A DNA stretch of 64,000 nucleotides from Xanthomonas boreopolis (GCA_014654535.1 BNBA01000002.1:124001-188000); one strand, 5' to 3'. Positions 35,908 through 46,750 are shown, counted from the first letter of the stretch. Made by a program: numbers and translations. The notes: a model not told the origin generated them from the sequence alone.

Positions 35908-38682
35908 TTAGGCGTCCGACAACGGCAAAGGTCCGTTGTCCTGACCTCTCAAAACCCCCCGCTGCAGGGCATTCGCCAGCGCCGCCTCGCGGGTGCGCGC
36001 ATCCAGCTTCCGGTAGAGGTTCTTCAGGTGGAACTTCACCGTGTTCTCGGACAGGTGCAGGTTCCGCCCGATCTGCTTGTTGGAATGGCCGCCGGCCAGT
36101 TGCGCCAGCACTTCCAGCTCGCGTTCGCTGAAATCCTCGCTGAGGGCGTCCTCCTCGCCGCTGAGCCGGTCCAGCAGCGCCTGGATGGTGAGCGCGCGCG
36201 TGGTGCCGGCGACGATCTCCGGATCGTGCTGGCGCAGCGAACGCAGCATCGCCTTGGCCGGCAGGCCCAGCTCGGCCACCACCTGCCAGCTGTGGGTCAG
36301 CGCGACGTGGTCCAGCACGCTGTGCAGGTGGGGCAGGGCGTCGTCCAGCTCGCCGCGCTGCTGCAGGACCAGCGCCATGCGGATGTGGGCGCGCATGCGG
36401 TGGTGCTGGTTGCCCTCGGCGGTGCAGGCCTCTTCCAGTTGGCGCAGGATCGCCAGCGCCGCGCTGGTGCGCCCGGCCAGGCCGTGCCAGCGCGCCAGCG
36501 CGAAGCCCAGCGCCGCGCGCTGGCGCCAGTGGTGCGCGTGCCGCAGCGCGTGGGCCAGGCCGGCCTCGCCGCCGGCGCGTGCGATCAGCAGGTCGGCGCC
36601 CGCGTGCGCGGGCAGGTCCAGCACCACCTGCAGGCGCCAGGCCACCGCCAGTTCCGAGAGCCGGGCCAGGTGGCGCGCCTGCGCGATCGCGTCGATGTGG
36701 TCCAGCAGCGCCAGCGCGCCGCGACCGCTGCGGTCGCGTGCCTTCGCCAGGCCCAGCGCGGTTTCGTAGCCGCTGGCGAACAGGTCCAGCCATCCGTCGT
36801 GCTGCTCCAGGAACGACAGCGAGGATTCCAGCAGGTCGGCCGCCTGGTCGTGGCGCCCGCGCTCGTACTGCAGTTGCGCCAGCAGGCAACTGGCGGCGGC
36901 CTGCAAGGTGCGGTCGGTGTGCTCGTGGCGCTGCGCCAGCTGCATCGCCTGCTGGTAGGCGGCTTCGGCCTCGTCCAGCGCGCCGCGGTAGTAGCGGCTC
37001 TGGCCGAGGTGCAGCAGCGCGTAGTTGACGCCGATCTCGCTGCCGCAGCGCCGCATGTCCTCGCACGCCGCCAGCGCGTGGCGCTCGGCCGCCGCGAAGT
37101 CGGCCTGGCCCAGCGCGGTGGTGGCGCAGATGCAGGCCAGCGTGCCGCGACCGAGGTGGTCGTCCTCGTCGAGCGCGGCGGCCTGCGCGGCGATCTGCAC
37201 GCGCCCGTGCGGGTTGCCGCAGATCTCGTCGAACAGGTCGCGCAGCAAGGCCACCACCACGGTGTAGTCGCGCTGGAACGGTTCGCGCATCGCCGCCGGG
37301 AAATCGCGGAAGCGCTCCAGCAGCAGGCGCGCGTGCGCGAACTCGCCCAGCTTCATGTGCAGGTAGGCCTGGGTGAGGTTGAGCGCGGGCGTGTCGCGGA
37401 TCGTGCGGTGGTCGAAGTGCCGCAGCAGCGTGCGCACCTGCGCCGGGCCGTGCCGCAGCAGCAATTGCCAGGTGCCGGCGCGCGCGATGTAGCCGGCGGC
37501 CAGGTCGCCGGCGCCGCCGCGCGCGGCATGCCGCACGGCCTCGGCCAGGTGGCCGTGCTCGCCGAGCCAGCGCGCCGCGCGCTGGTGCACCTGTTGCAGC
37601 TCGCCGGGGCGCTCGCGTTCGAGCTGCTGCTGGAGATAGTCGGCGAACAGCGGGTGATAGCGGAACCAGGCGTGCTCGTCGTCGAGCGGCACCAGCAGGC
37701 CGTGGAAGCGTTCCAGCCGGGTCAGCAGCAGGCCGCTGTCGGTGCTGCCGCGCACGTGGTCGGCGAGCGCGCCGTCGAAGCGTTCCAGGGGCGCGGTACG
37801 CAGCAGGAAGTCGCGCGTGGCGGCGTCCAGGTCGTTGACCACCTGCTCGGCCAGGTAGGCGGCGATTTCCGCCGAGCGCCCGCTGAAGCGCGCCATCTGC
37901 GCCGGGCGCTGGGCAGCATCGCGCGCCAGCCACAACCGCGCCAGGTGCAGCGCCACCGGCCAGCCCTCGGTGCTGCGGCGCAGTTCCAGCGCGACATCCT
38001 CCGGAACCTCCGCACCGAGCAGGGCGAGCGTCTCGGCGGCGTCCAGCGCCAACTGGCCGCTGCCCAGCCGCGCCAAGCGCCCTTGCGATCCCAACCGCGC
38101 CAGCGGCAGCGCCGGCGCGCGTCGCGTCGCCACCACCAGGTGCAGGCGCGGGCCGGCGTGTTCCACCAGCCGCAGCACCACGTCGTCGACCAGGGCGCAG
38201 CTGGCGCGTTCGTAGTCGTCGAGCAAGACGGTGAGTTCGTGCGGCGCGCCGTGGATGGCACGGATCAGCAGGTTGACCGCCGCGCCGCAGGTCTGCGCAT
38301 CGCAGGGCTGCTGCAGCAACTGCGCGCATGCCGACGGCTCCGCGCCCGCGCTCTGCAGCGCCAGCGCCAGATGGCCCAGGAAGCGCTCCACCTCGGTGTC
38401 GTCGTCGTCCAGCGACAGCCAGGCCACCCCGGCGCCCCGTTCCTGCAAATGGCGGTGCCATTGCGCCAACAGCGTGGTCTTGCCGAAGCCGGGCGGCGCC
38501 AACAGCAGCGTCAGCGGCAGCGCTTGCGCCTGCTCGAGCTCGCGCAGCAGCGCATGGCGGGCGATCGCGCTGGCCTGGACCTGCGGCGGATCGAGCTTGT
38601 AAGGAAGGACCCAGTCGGGCAGCCCGGGCTGGTCGCGCGCGGGCTGTGGACGCGGATTGAGCAACGCAACGGGCTTGAGCAT
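35908..38682 (-). CDS. MalT-like large LuxR-family transcriptional activator
   Basis: 924-aa STAND-type regulator. Walker A APPGFGKTT (residues 62-70) and Walker B VLLDDYE form an ATPase switch. A winged-helix and helical-repeat (TPR-like) sensor region follows (about 300-830), and a C-terminal LuxR HTH (ERELEVLAQLAGGHSNKQIG then LSENTVKFHLKNLYRKL). Proteins of this type bind an inducer in the repeat domain and activate promoters with repeated GGGxxG-type boxes. It lies between the azurin and hemL genes, flanked by three transcription units that share paired GGGTAGG boxes, and is the best candidate to bind them (inference). Start uncertain: ATG 38682 preferred; the frame is open to 38820. Confidence 0.88.
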   Translation of the reverse strand: MLKPVALLNPRPQPARDQPGLPDWVLPYKLDPPQVQASAIARHALLRELEQAQALPLTLLLAPPGFGKTTLLAQWHRHLQERGAGVAWLSLDDDDTEVERFLGHLALALQSAGAEPSACAQLLQQPCDAQTCGAAVNLLIRAIHGAPHELTVLLDDYERASCALVDDVVLRLVEHAGPRLHLVVATRRAPALPLARLGSQGRLARLGSGQLALDAAETLALLGAEVPEDVALELRRSTEGWPVALHLARLWLARDAAQRPAQMARFSGRSAEIAAYLAEQVVNDLDAATRDFLLRTAPLERFDGALADHVRGSTDSGLLLTRLERFHGLLVPLDDEHAWFRYHPLFADYLQQQLERERPGELQQVHQRAARWLGEHGHLAEAVRHAARGGAGDLAAGYIARAGTWQLLLRHGPAQVRTLLRHFDHRTIRDTPALNLTQAYLHMKLGEFAHARLLLERFRDFPAAMREPFQRDYTVVVALLRDLFDEICGNPHGRVQIAAQAAALDEDDHLGRGTLACICATTALGQADFAAAERHALAACEDMRRCGSEIGVNYALLHLGQSRYYRGALDEAEAAYQQAMQLAQRHEHTDRTLQAAASCLLAQLQYERGRHDQAADLLESSLSFLEQHDGWLDLFASGYETALGLAKARDRSGRGALALLDHIDAIAQARHLARLSELAVAWRLQVVLDLPAHAGADLLIARAGGEAGLAHALRHAHHWRQRAALGFALARWHGLAGRTSAALAILRQLEEACTAEGNQHHRMRAHIRMALVLQQRGELDDALPHLHSVLDHVALTHSWQVVAELGLPAKAMLRSLRQHDPEIVAGTTRALTIQALLDRLSGEEDALSEDFSERELEVLAQLAGGHSNKQIGRNLHLSENTVKFHLKNLYRKLDARTREAALANALQRGVLRGQDNGPLPLSDA

Positions 38683-38969
38683 GGGCGAGGGGCATGCCAG
38701 GCGGTCGACCCACTGCGCACCGGCCAGCACGCTCGGGGACGGGAATGACCAAGCGCGGAACGCGCGTGCCGCCCGGGGCGGCATCGGTTCGTGCGCATTG
38801 TGTCGAGGGTCCCCACCCATGCCCTTCCATGGACACCGGGCGTCAACTTATGACAGCGAAAAGACAAAAGCAAAGGCCGCCTGCGATCACGCCGCGTCGC
38901 CGGCGCTCCAGCGACACCGGCTCGATAGCTGCCATCAATCAGGGAGCGGCTTTGCGGAAGCGGCTTCCG

Positions 38970-40259
<1,290 letters not shown>

Positions 40260-40326
40260 CGGCGGATCCTCGGAGGCTGCGGGGGAAGACGGGCGCCTAT
40301 TGTCGCGGCTTCCTCCGGTCCGCGCC

Positions 40327-40595
40327 TAGGGCGTGTCATCCAATCCCGAACAGGTCGCGTTGGCTCTGGAAAGCCGTCAGTTGGTGTTGCGTGGCGCAGC
40401 GCCTGACTGGCCGTCAGGTCAAGCCGCGCGGCGCCGACTGGCGGCTTTCCAGAGCCAACCCGGAGGGCCGCCGCTGCGCGCGCCCGGAGCCGCGTCATCA
40501 CTCGGGCGTGGACGGACGTCCACTTCCTCGCTCTTCCTTGCTCCGAGCACGCGTAGCGACGGCGCGACCTGCTCGGGATTGGATGACACGCCCTA
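40327..40595. mobile_element. 269-bp MITE with 32-bp inverted ends and TA duplication
   Basis: Left end TAGGGCGTGTCATCCAATCC and, from the right on the other strand, the same sequence; the 32-bp arms (to GGTCGCG) differ at one base. TA flanks each end, typical of IS630/Tc1-type targets. Inside is a second hairpin, GTTGGCTCTGGAAAGCCG (40359-40376) with its exact complement (40442-40459). No transposase gene. A related relic lies at the end of rph (61.42-61.53 kb). Confidence 0.85.
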
Positions 40596-40617
40596 CCCGG
40601 CCGGTGCGGACCTACCC
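40592..40617 (+). promoter_or_regulatory. Paired CCTACCC boxes upstream of TonB receptor 2
   Basis: CCTACCC at 40592-40598 and 40611-40617, again 19 bp apart. Box 1 spans the right border of the MITE: removing the element and one TA restores CCTACCC from the left flank, so the MITE entered this box and rebuilt it. The CTATGGTC element found at the other two promoters is not seen at +32 here. Confidence 0.58.
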
Positions 40618-40807
40618 GCCGTGGCGATTCCGGAGCCGCGACCTGCTCGGCCACTCTCGGCGGAGCGGGGACATGAAGTCATGGCCGATGGTTATTGGGC
40701 AGATGCCATCCCCCCTGAACAAAGTGTTCCGGTGGTCCCGCGCTGGCAGGCCACCTCTGTCGTTCGTTTCGTCATCGACGATTTTCATTCCGGGGAATAG
40801 AGAAAGC

Positions 40808-43800
40808 ATGAACAAAGTCATCCAGAGGCGCGCCCTGGCCTTGGCCTTGGCGGTCGCCATCGGCGGCGCGCACGCGCAATCCACCACCGGCAGCATCGTC
40901 GGCAGCGTGGCCGACGGCGCCGGCAAGACGGTATTGGTGGAGAACAACAGCGGCTTCAGCCGCGAAGTGCCGGTGGACGAGCGCGGCCGCTACAGCGTCG
41001 GCAACCTGCCGCTGGGCACCTACAAGGTCACCGTGAAGCGGGACGGGGCGGTGCTCGACAGCCGCGAGAACATCAGCCTCACCGTCGGCGCGAACACGGA
41101 CGTGTCCTTCGCCGCGGGCGCGATGCAGACGCTGGACAGCATCAGCGTGGTCGGCTCGCGCCTGCAGGCGATCGACGTTTCCAGTGTTGATACCCGCACC
41201 GTCATCTCCGCCGAACAGCTGCAACAGCTGCCGCTCGGGCGCAGCGCCGAAGCGATCGCGCTGCTCGCGCCGGGCGTGGTCGTCAACAGCGGCGGCTTCG
41301 ACAACGGCCCACTGGGCGGGTCGCTGCCCAGTTTCGGCGGCTCGGCGGCGTCGGAGAACGCGTACTACCTCAACGGCTTCAATACCACCGACCCGGCCCG
41401 CGGCCTGGGCGGCCTGACCTTGCCTTATGGCGCCATCGACCAGCAGGAAATCTTCACCGGCGGCTATGGCGCGCAGTACGGCCGCAGCAACGGCGGCGTG
41501 ATCAACCAGATCGGCAAACGCGGCACCAACGAATGGAAGTTCGGCGCGGCAGTGGTCTGGGAGCCAGACGGCCTGAAGGCCAAGCAGCGCGACCTGTACT
41601 GGCGGCCGGACAGCCAGGCCTCCACGGTCAACAACACCGCCTACAACTACGCGCGCGCGGCCAACGGCTTGTACCAGCCGCAGAGCGAGGCCGAAGCCAG
41701 TTCGACCACCTATAGCGCTTATGTCGGCGGCCCGATCGTGAAGGACAGGCTGTTCTTCTTCCTGGCCGCCGAGGAGGTCAAGTCCGACGGCATCCGCGTG
41801 GCGAGCAATCGCGACGTGGGCGCCGGCATCAGCAGTTCCGGCGTAGGCACCAGCGGTGGCCTGACCGACTACGACTACACGCAGAAGCGCTGGTACGCCA
41901 AGCTGGATTGGTACATCACCGATAACCACCTGCTGGAATTCACCAGCGCCGGCGACAAGTCCGAGACGGGCGGGAAGATCTACAACTACGACTACGCGAA
42001 CCGCGAGCGCACCACCTATTACGCCGACGACCAGAAGCAGGAGACCGGCCCGACGCTCAACACGGCCAAGTACACCGGCTATTTCGGCGACAACGTCACC
42101 CTGACGGCGCTGTACGGCAAGATGCGCACGCCCGACCGGGTCACGCCCTACCAGTACGATCCGGCCAACGGTGCGCGCATCATCGATGCGCCCCTGCAGA
42201 ACCCCGCCTACAACGGCGGCAACGAGATCGAGGGGGCGCAGAAGGTGGTGTCGGTCAGCGCTTCCGACCGCGCGTATGAGAAGGACAACCTGCGCCTGAA
42301 CCTGGAATGGCGCCTGGGCGACCATGCCGTCAGCGTCGGCATCGACAACCAGAAATCGGAAGGCATCGACATCGGCTCGATCCTGTCGGGGCCCGGCTAC
42401 TCGTGGACCTATGGGCGGACCAACGACCCGTACGGCCTGCAGACGGGCGGCCTGGTCAGCCAATCGGCGAACGAGGCCGGCGGCGTAGGCGCACCGAGCC
42501 CGGGCCTGGTCGATCCCACCTACGGCTCGCAGGGCTACTACGTGGTCCGCAACGTCAACACCAGCCTGTATTCCTATGAAGCCAAGCAGAAGGCGTACTA
42601 CATCGAGGACAAATGGCAGGTCACCGACAACCTGCTGCTCAGCCTGGGCCTGCGCAAGGACGAGTTCACCAACTACACGCCCTTCGGCCAGGCTTACATC
42701 AACGTCGACGACGCATGGGCGCCGCGCCTGGGCTTCAGCTGGGACGTCAACGGCGATTCCAGCCTGAAGGTCTACGGCAACATCGGCCGCTACTACCTGG
42801 GCCTGCCGTTGTCGCCGGTGGGGTTGTTCACGCCCGCCATCAACACCGATACCTATTTCACCTACAGCGGCATCAATGCCGACGGATCGCCGATCATCTC
42901 CCAGCAGTTGGGCTCGGCGGTCTCGGCCAACTCGCGCTTCGGCCGCATCGCGGACATACGCACGGCCGTGGCCAAGGACATCGAGGGCGAGAACCAGGAC
43001 GAGATCATCCTCGGCTTCGCCAAGCAGTTCGAAAGCGGCTGGGTATTCGGCGTCCGCGGCACGCACCGGCGCCTGAACGCCGGCATCGACGACCAGAACT
43101 ACGACGTGTCCAATACCGCGCTGATCGACGCGGCGGCGGCGCAAGGCGTGACGATCGACTGGTCCAAGGTGTCCGGCGCGGCCCTGATCAATCCCGGGCA
43201 GACCAACACCTGGGGCGTGATCGGCACCGACGGCCAGTTCCATGAAATCAAGGTGAGCCGCGAAGCCTCCGGCTTCCCGAAGTTCAAGCGCAACTACTCC
43301 GCGCTCGAGTTCAACCTGGAGCGCCCGTTCGACGGCAAGTGGTACGCCAAGCTGAACTACGTGTGGTCGCACAGCTACGGCACCACCGAGGGCCAGCTGC
43401 GTTCGGACCTGTGGCGCACCGGCGGCACGCTGGGCAGCTACCAGGGGCAGGCCTCCGTCTCCACCACCCAGAGCTGGGACCACCCGGCGCTGATGGAGCA
43501 TTTCAATGGCGACCAGTCCAACGACCATCGCCACCAGATCAAGTTGTACGGCTATTACCAGCTGACCCGCGAGTGGGGCGTCTCCGGCAACCTCAGCCTG
43601 ATCTCGGGCGCGCCGCGCAGCTGCCTGGGCAATTACTACGGCGACGACTACAGCGGCAGGGATCCGGCCGGCTACGGCGGCAGCGCGATCACCGGCGGTC
43701 CCTACCACTATTGCTACAACCCGCAGACCGGCGTCGGCGAGCCGTCGCCTCCCGGCTCGCACGGCAGGCTCGGCTGGATCAACCAGTTGGACGTGGGCGT

Positions 43801-43996
43801 GACCTACAAGCCCGGCTTCGCCGACGGCAAACTGGCGTTCAACCTCAATGTGTTCAACATCACCAACGAGCAGACCGCGACCAACATCTATCCGTTCTCG
43901 CAGCTGCCGGACGGCTCGGTGAACCCACTGTGGAACCAGCCGGTCGCCTACCAGGCGCCGCGCTACGCAAGGCTGACGGTGAGCTACGACTACTGA
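40808..43996 (+). CDS. TonB-dependent receptor 2 with carboxypeptidase-like N-domain
   Basis: 1062-aa outer-membrane receptor of the oar-like type. Signal peptide (ALAVAIGGAHA-Q), a carboxypeptidase-regulatory-like beta domain (about 27-95; GSIVGSVAD, GRYSVGNLPLGTYKVTV), a TonB-box-like LDSISVVGS, a plug (PLGRSAEAIALLAPGVV, GGYGAQYGRSNGGVINQIGKRG), then a large barrel ending VSYDY. Ligands of this class include peptides and large substrates. Shared upstream boxes with receptor 1 and the amine operon suggest joint induction. Divergent from hemL. The frame is open upstream through the MITE, but the signal peptide fixes the start at 40808. Confidence 0.93.
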   Translation: MNKVIQRRALALALAVAIGGAHAQSTTGSIVGSVADGAGKTVLVENNSGFSREVPVDERGRYSVGNLPLGTYKVTVKRDGAVLDSRENISLTVGANTDVSFAAGAMQTLDSISVVGSRLQAIDVSSVDTRTVISAEQLQQLPLGRSAEAIALLAPGVVVNSGGFDNGPLGGSLPSFGGSAASENAYYLNGFNTTDPARGLGGLTLPYGAIDQQEIFTGGYGAQYGRSNGGVINQIGKRGTNEWKFGAAVVWEPDGLKAKQRDLYWRPDSQASTVNNTAYNYARAANGLYQPQSEAEASSTTYSAYVGGPIVKDRLFFFLAAEEVKSDGIRVASNRDVGAGISSSGVGTSGGLTDYDYTQKRWYAKLDWYITDNHLLEFTSAGDKSETGGKIYNYDYANRERTTYYADDQKQETGPTLNTAKYTGYFGDNVTLTALYGKMRTPDRVTPYQYDPANGARIIDAPLQNPAYNGGNEIEGAQKVVSVSASDRAYEKDNLRLNLEWRLGDHAVSVGIDNQKSEGIDIGSILSGPGYSWTYGRTNDPYGLQTGGLVSQSANEAGGVGAPSPGLVDPTYGSQGYYVVRNVNTSLYSYEAKQKAYYIEDKWQVTDNLLLSLGLRKDEFTNYTPFGQAYINVDDAWAPRLGFSWDVNGDSSLKVYGNIGRYYLGLPLSPVGLFTPAINTDTYFTYSGINADGSPIISQQLGSAVSANSRFGRIADIRTAVAKDIEGENQDEIILGFAKQFESGWVFGVRGTHRRLNAGIDDQNYDVSNTALIDAAAAQGVTIDWSKVSGAALINPGQTNTWGVIGTDGQFHEIKVSREASGFPKFKRNYSALEFNLERPFDGKWYAKLNYVWSHSYGTTEGQLRSDLWRTGGTLGSYQGQASVSTTQSWDHPALMEHFNGDQSNDHRHQIKLYGYYQLTREWGVSGNLSLISGAPRSCLGNYYGDDYSGRDPAGYGGSAITGGPYHYCYNPQTGVGEPSPPGSHGRLGWINQLDVGVTYKPGFADGKLAFNLNVFNITNEQTATNIYPFSQLPDGSVNPLWNQPVAYQAPRYARLTVSYDY

Positions 43997-44043
43997 CCGG
44001 GTCTCCGGCCCGCCGTCCGGCGGGCCGGAGCGCAGCTTTCTGT

Positions 44044-44107
44044 GGGAGGGGCTTCAGTCCCGAGGCTTTGCCAGGATCGGTAAAGCGTCGGGACCGAAGT
44101 CCCTCCC
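44044..44107. terminator. Dispersed hairpin between convergent TonB receptor 2 and thiE
   Basis: GGGAGGGGCTTCAGTCCCGA (44044-44063) pairs with TCGGGACCGAAGTCCCTCCC (44088-44107), two mismatches in 20. A member of the CTTCAGTC-type intergenic repeats; a related one is at 60325-60385. Its position fits a bidirectional terminator, but no T-run is seen. Confidence 0.5.
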
Positions 44108-44139
44108 GCGTTCATTCCAGGCGTAACGCGCGTTCTTGC

Positions 44140-44769
44140 CTATCCGACCAAGCCGAAGCGGGCGCGATAGGCCCGCAACACCGCCAGCGGATCGTCCGCC
44201 GAATACACGCTGCTGATCGTTGCGACCAGCTCGGCCCCCGCATCAATGGCCGGGCCGCAGTTGTCCGGCGTCAAGCCGCCGATCGCCACGCGGGGCACGC
44301 CCAGGGGCGCGGCATCGCGCAGCAACTGCGGCGTGGCCCGGCAGGTCGTCCGCTTGCTCGGGCTGGGGAAGAACGCGCCGAAGCCCACGTAGCTGGCGCC
44401 GGCCGCGACCGCGCGCTCGGCACGCTCGAGCTGGTCGTAGCAGCCGGCGCCGACGATCGCCTCCGGACCGAGCAGCGCGCGGACCTCGGCGATGTCGCCG
44501 TCGTTGGCGCCCAGGTGCACCCCGGCGGCGCCGACCGCCTGCGCCAGCTTCGCGTCGTCGTTGACGATCAGCGGCACGCCGGCCGCGGCGCACAGCGCCT
44601 GCAGGGCCGAAGCCTGTTCGCGGCGCAGCGCCGCGTCGGCCTGCTTGTTGCGGTACTGCAGCCAGGCGATTCCGCCGAGCAGCGGCCGCGTGCGCGCCAG
44701 CAGGCGCTCGGTATCGGGCTCGTCGGGAGTGACGAGGTAGACGCCACGGACGGCAGGGGGGACGGTCAT
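44140..44769 (-). CDS. thiE: Thiamine-phosphate synthase
   Basis: Joins the thiazole and pyrimidine halves of thiamine. 209 aa. [40 protein letters not shown] and [10 protein letters not shown] are standard TIM-barrel ThiE motifs. ATG at 44769 with AGGAAG 8 nt upstream is preferred to the TTG two codons earlier. No TPP riboswitch is recognisable upstream. Divergent from rubredoxin. Confidence 0.96.
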   Translation of the reverse strand: MTVPPAVRGVYLVTPDEPDTERLLARTRPLLGGIAWLQYRNKQADAALRREQASALQALCAAAGVPLIVNDDAKLAQAVGAAGVHLGANDGDIAEVRALLGPEAIVGAGCYDQLERAERAVAAGASYVGFGAFFPSPSKRTTCRATPQLLRDAAPLGVPRVAIGGLTPDNCGPAIDAGAELVATISSVYSADDPLAVLRAYRARFGLVG

Positions 44770-44795
44770 CGGCAAAGCTTCCTGAACGGAGGGCG

Positions 44796-44821
44796 GGATG
44801 GGACAATGCGAAGTCCCATCC
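44796..44821. promoter_or_regulatory. 9-bp-arm hairpin in the thiE-rubredoxin divergent region
   Basis: GGATGGGAC (44796-44804), 8-nt loop, GTCCCATCC (44813-44821), 16 bp before the rubredoxin ATG and 26 bp before thiE. It could be an operator serving both genes or part of the rubredoxin leader. No ribosome-binding site is visible before the rubredoxin ATG. Confidence 0.35.
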
Positions 44822-44837
44822 GCACCGCGATTATCCG

Positions 44838-45026
44838 ATGAGCAATACGCCCGAGACCACCTATCGCAGCTGGATGTGCGTCGTCTGCGGCTTCATCTAC
44901 CACGAGGCCGACGGCCTGCCGGAGGAGGGCATCGCGCCAGGCACGCGCTGGGAGGACATCCCGGACACCTGGACCTGCCCGGACTGCGGCGTGACCAAGG
45001 ACGATTTCGAGATGGTGGAGCTGTAG
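44838..45026 (+). CDS. Rubredoxin
   Basis: 62-aa single-iron electron carrier. The two iron-binding knuckles CVVCG and CPDCG are intact, with the usual central [17 protein letters not shown]. Small rubredoxins of this type donate electrons to alkane hydroxylases or act in peroxide defence; no such partner is next to it. No Shine-Dalgarno sequence is seen. Confidence 0.97.
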   Translation: MSNTPETTYRSWMCVVCGFIYHEADGLPEEGIAPGTRWEDIPDTWTCPDCGVTKDDFEMVEL

Positions 45027-45109
45027 TTCCTTCTCGCTCCGGGTGGCTTGCGAGCCGTTGGCTCGCCACACGGCTGAACGCGCGGTGCGCTGCACCGGGC
45101 CGGACGCGG

Positions 45110-45290
45110 AGCGGAGTGCCCGCTTTTCCCTTCCCCTCCGGAGAAGGTGGCGCGAAGCGCCGGATGAGAGTACGGGCGAAGCCTCGTGCATGCTCAACCT
45201 ACATGAGGTTTCGCCCGTTCTCGCCCCAACGCCCGCTCTGTGCCCCGGCCCGCGCCAGCGGCGCGGGCGTTCAAAGGCGCTGCTCGCGCT
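45110..45290. repeat. Dispersed element copy between rubredoxin and SirB1 genes
   Basis: GGAGAAGGTGGCGCGAAGCG then CCGGATGAGAGTACGGGCGAAGCCTCG (about 45137-45184) faces GAGGTTTCGCCCGTTCTCG (about 45205-45223). Same family as 35628-35892, degenerate. No gene seen. Confidence 0.55.
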
Positions 45291-45293
45291 GCG

Positions 45294-46136
45294 CTAATGC
45301 GCGTAAACCGGCTGGCTGCCCAGGTCGATCAGGTGCTCGCGCATGCCGGCCGCATCCTGTGCCTGGGGATTCAGCTGCAGGTAGCGCGAGAGGTCCTCGC
45401 GGGCGCCGCTGGCATGGCCGAGCTGCAGGTAGGCCAGGCCGCGGTCGCGCAACGCTTCGGCCTGGTCGGGCATCAGCTTGAGGATGCGGTCGGCGCTGCG
45501 CGCGGCGCGGTCCCATTGCGCCTCGTCGGCGTACACGCCGTGCAGGTTGCGCAGCACGCGGACCAGGATGGCGCGGTGCGGGGCCGGGTCGAGGATGCGC
45601 GCCAGGGCGCCATCGTCGGGGATCTCGCCCAGGTGCGGGCGGGCGCGTTCGCGCAGCTCGTCCACGCCGAGCGGGCGGCCGCCGTTGAACGGATCCATCA
45701 CCAGCAATCCGTCGTCCACCGGCAGGCGCACCAGGAAGTGGCCCGGGAACGACACGCCGTCGAGCGGGATGCCGAGCCGGCGCGCCACCTCCATCTGCAC
45801 CATCGCCAGCGAGATCGGGTTGCCGAGGCGGCGCTCGAAGACCTGGTTGAGGTAGCTGTTGCGCGGGTCGTAGTACTCGTCGTGGTTGCCCGAGTAGCCG
45901 AGTTCGTCGAACAGGTGGCGGTTGACCGCGGCCATCTTCAGCGGCCACGGGTCGATCGACTCGACCTCGTGGCGCAGGTGGTCGACGTGGTTCTGCACCA
46001 GCGCGTCGTAGCGGTCGGCGTCGAGCTCGGGATATTCGTCGCGCGCGATCAGCAGCGCGGTCGCCAGCAGCGGCAGTGAGTCGTCGTCCTGCTTCGCCAG
46101 CGTGTTCCAGACGGGCAATGTGAGTCGTTCCCCCAT
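45294..46136 (-). CDS. SirB1-family transglutaminase-like/TPR protein
   Basis: Cytoplasmic 280-aa protein. The SirB1 transglutaminase-like domain occupies the first half (DPRNSYLNQVFERRLGNPISLA, GVSFPGHFLVR), with a TPR-like C-terminus (ADRILKLMPDQAEALRDRGLAYLQLGH). E. coli SirB1 is encoded beside prmC and its role is unclear. The ATG at 46136 gives the family N-terminus (MGERLTLPVW). Monocistronic here. Confidence 0.9.
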   Translation of the reverse strand: MGERLTLPVWNTLAKQDDDSLPLLATALLIARDEYPELDADRYDALVQNHVDHLRHEVESIDPWPLKMAAVNRHLFDELGYSGNHDEYYDPRNSYLNQVFERRLGNPISLAMVQMEVARRLGIPLDGVSFPGHFLVRLPVDDGLLVMDPFNGGRPLGVDELRERARPHLGEIPDDGALARILDPAPHRAILVRVLRNLHGVYADEAQWDRAARSADRILKLMPDQAEALRDRGLAYLQLGHASGAREDLSRYLQLNPQAQDAAGMREHLIDLGSQPVYAH

Positions 46137-46242
46137 GCCGCAAAGACTGGAGGCAAAACGTGGCATCTTCAAGTCCGGCGGGCGCGGACGACGACGGGGC
46201 GAGCCCCGCGCGGGGGCGTGCGGGCTCGCGCGGATCGGCAGG

Positions 46243-46695
46243 TCAGTGCAGCGTGGGGATGCCCGGGCCGAAGACCAGCTCCGCGCCGTCCTGCAGGTCC
46301 AGCCGCCGGGCCTGCCCGGCATTGAGTTCCAGCACGTAGCGCGCCGGCCGGTTGCTGGGATAGGCCGGGCAGGCGTTGCCGGCCGAGCACGGCGGTACGT
46401 CGCGCTGTTGCGACACCAGCCGGCGCTGCTCGTCGAAATACAGGATGTCCAGCGGGATCTTGGTGTTCTTCATCCAGTACGCCTGCGGTTCGGTGGCGTC
46501 GTGGATGAACAGCATGCCGTGGTCGGCCGCCATCTCGTCGCGGAACATCAGCCCGCGCGCGCGCGAGGCATCGTCCTGCGCCAGCTCGACCTGATAGCGC
46601 TGGCCGGACAGTTCCACCCATTTGCCGCCGGCACTGGCGCAACCGCTGGCCAGCATCATCAGGGACAGCACGCAGGCGCGAAGCAGGGCATTCAT
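46243..46695 (-). CDS. DUF192-family lipoprotein
   Basis: 150-aa predicted lipoprotein: lipobox LASGC (Cys19). The DUF192 domain shows ASRARGLMFRDEMAADHGMLF, MKNTKIPLDILYFD and a C-terminal LELNAG with ELVF. Function of the family is unknown. An inserted CSAGNACPAYPS segment could form a disulfide in the envelope. Confidence 0.9.
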   Translation of the reverse strand: MNALLRACVLSLMMLASGCASAGGKWVELSGQRYQVELAQDDASRARGLMFRDEMAADHGMLFIHDATEPQAYWMKNTKIPLDILYFDEQRRLVSQQRDVPPCSAGNACPAYPSNRPARYVLELNAGQARRLDLQDGAELVFGPGIPTLH

Positions 46696-46750
46696 GGCGG
46701 GGTTCCGGCAGTGGGGCGCTGCGCACCTTCGGGGAAGGGGGCCGGGTTCG

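Noticed and set aside
36028-38748. 906-codon plus-strand frame opposite the MalT-like regulator
   Set aside because: Shadow frame with Gln/Arg/Val bias; the minus strand has Walker and HTH motifs.
40333-40800. 155-codon frame starting in the MITE
   Set aside because: It reads through the inverted ends and interior hairpin of the element and shows no domain or ribosome-binding site.
40772-43762. 996-codon minus-strand frame opposite TonB receptor 2
   Set aside because: Shadow frame; biased His/Arg/Val composition and no recognisable motif.
44770-44837. TPP riboswitch upstream of thiE
   Set aside because: The gap is only 68 bp and no CTGAGA-type core is seen; it holds a simple hairpin instead.
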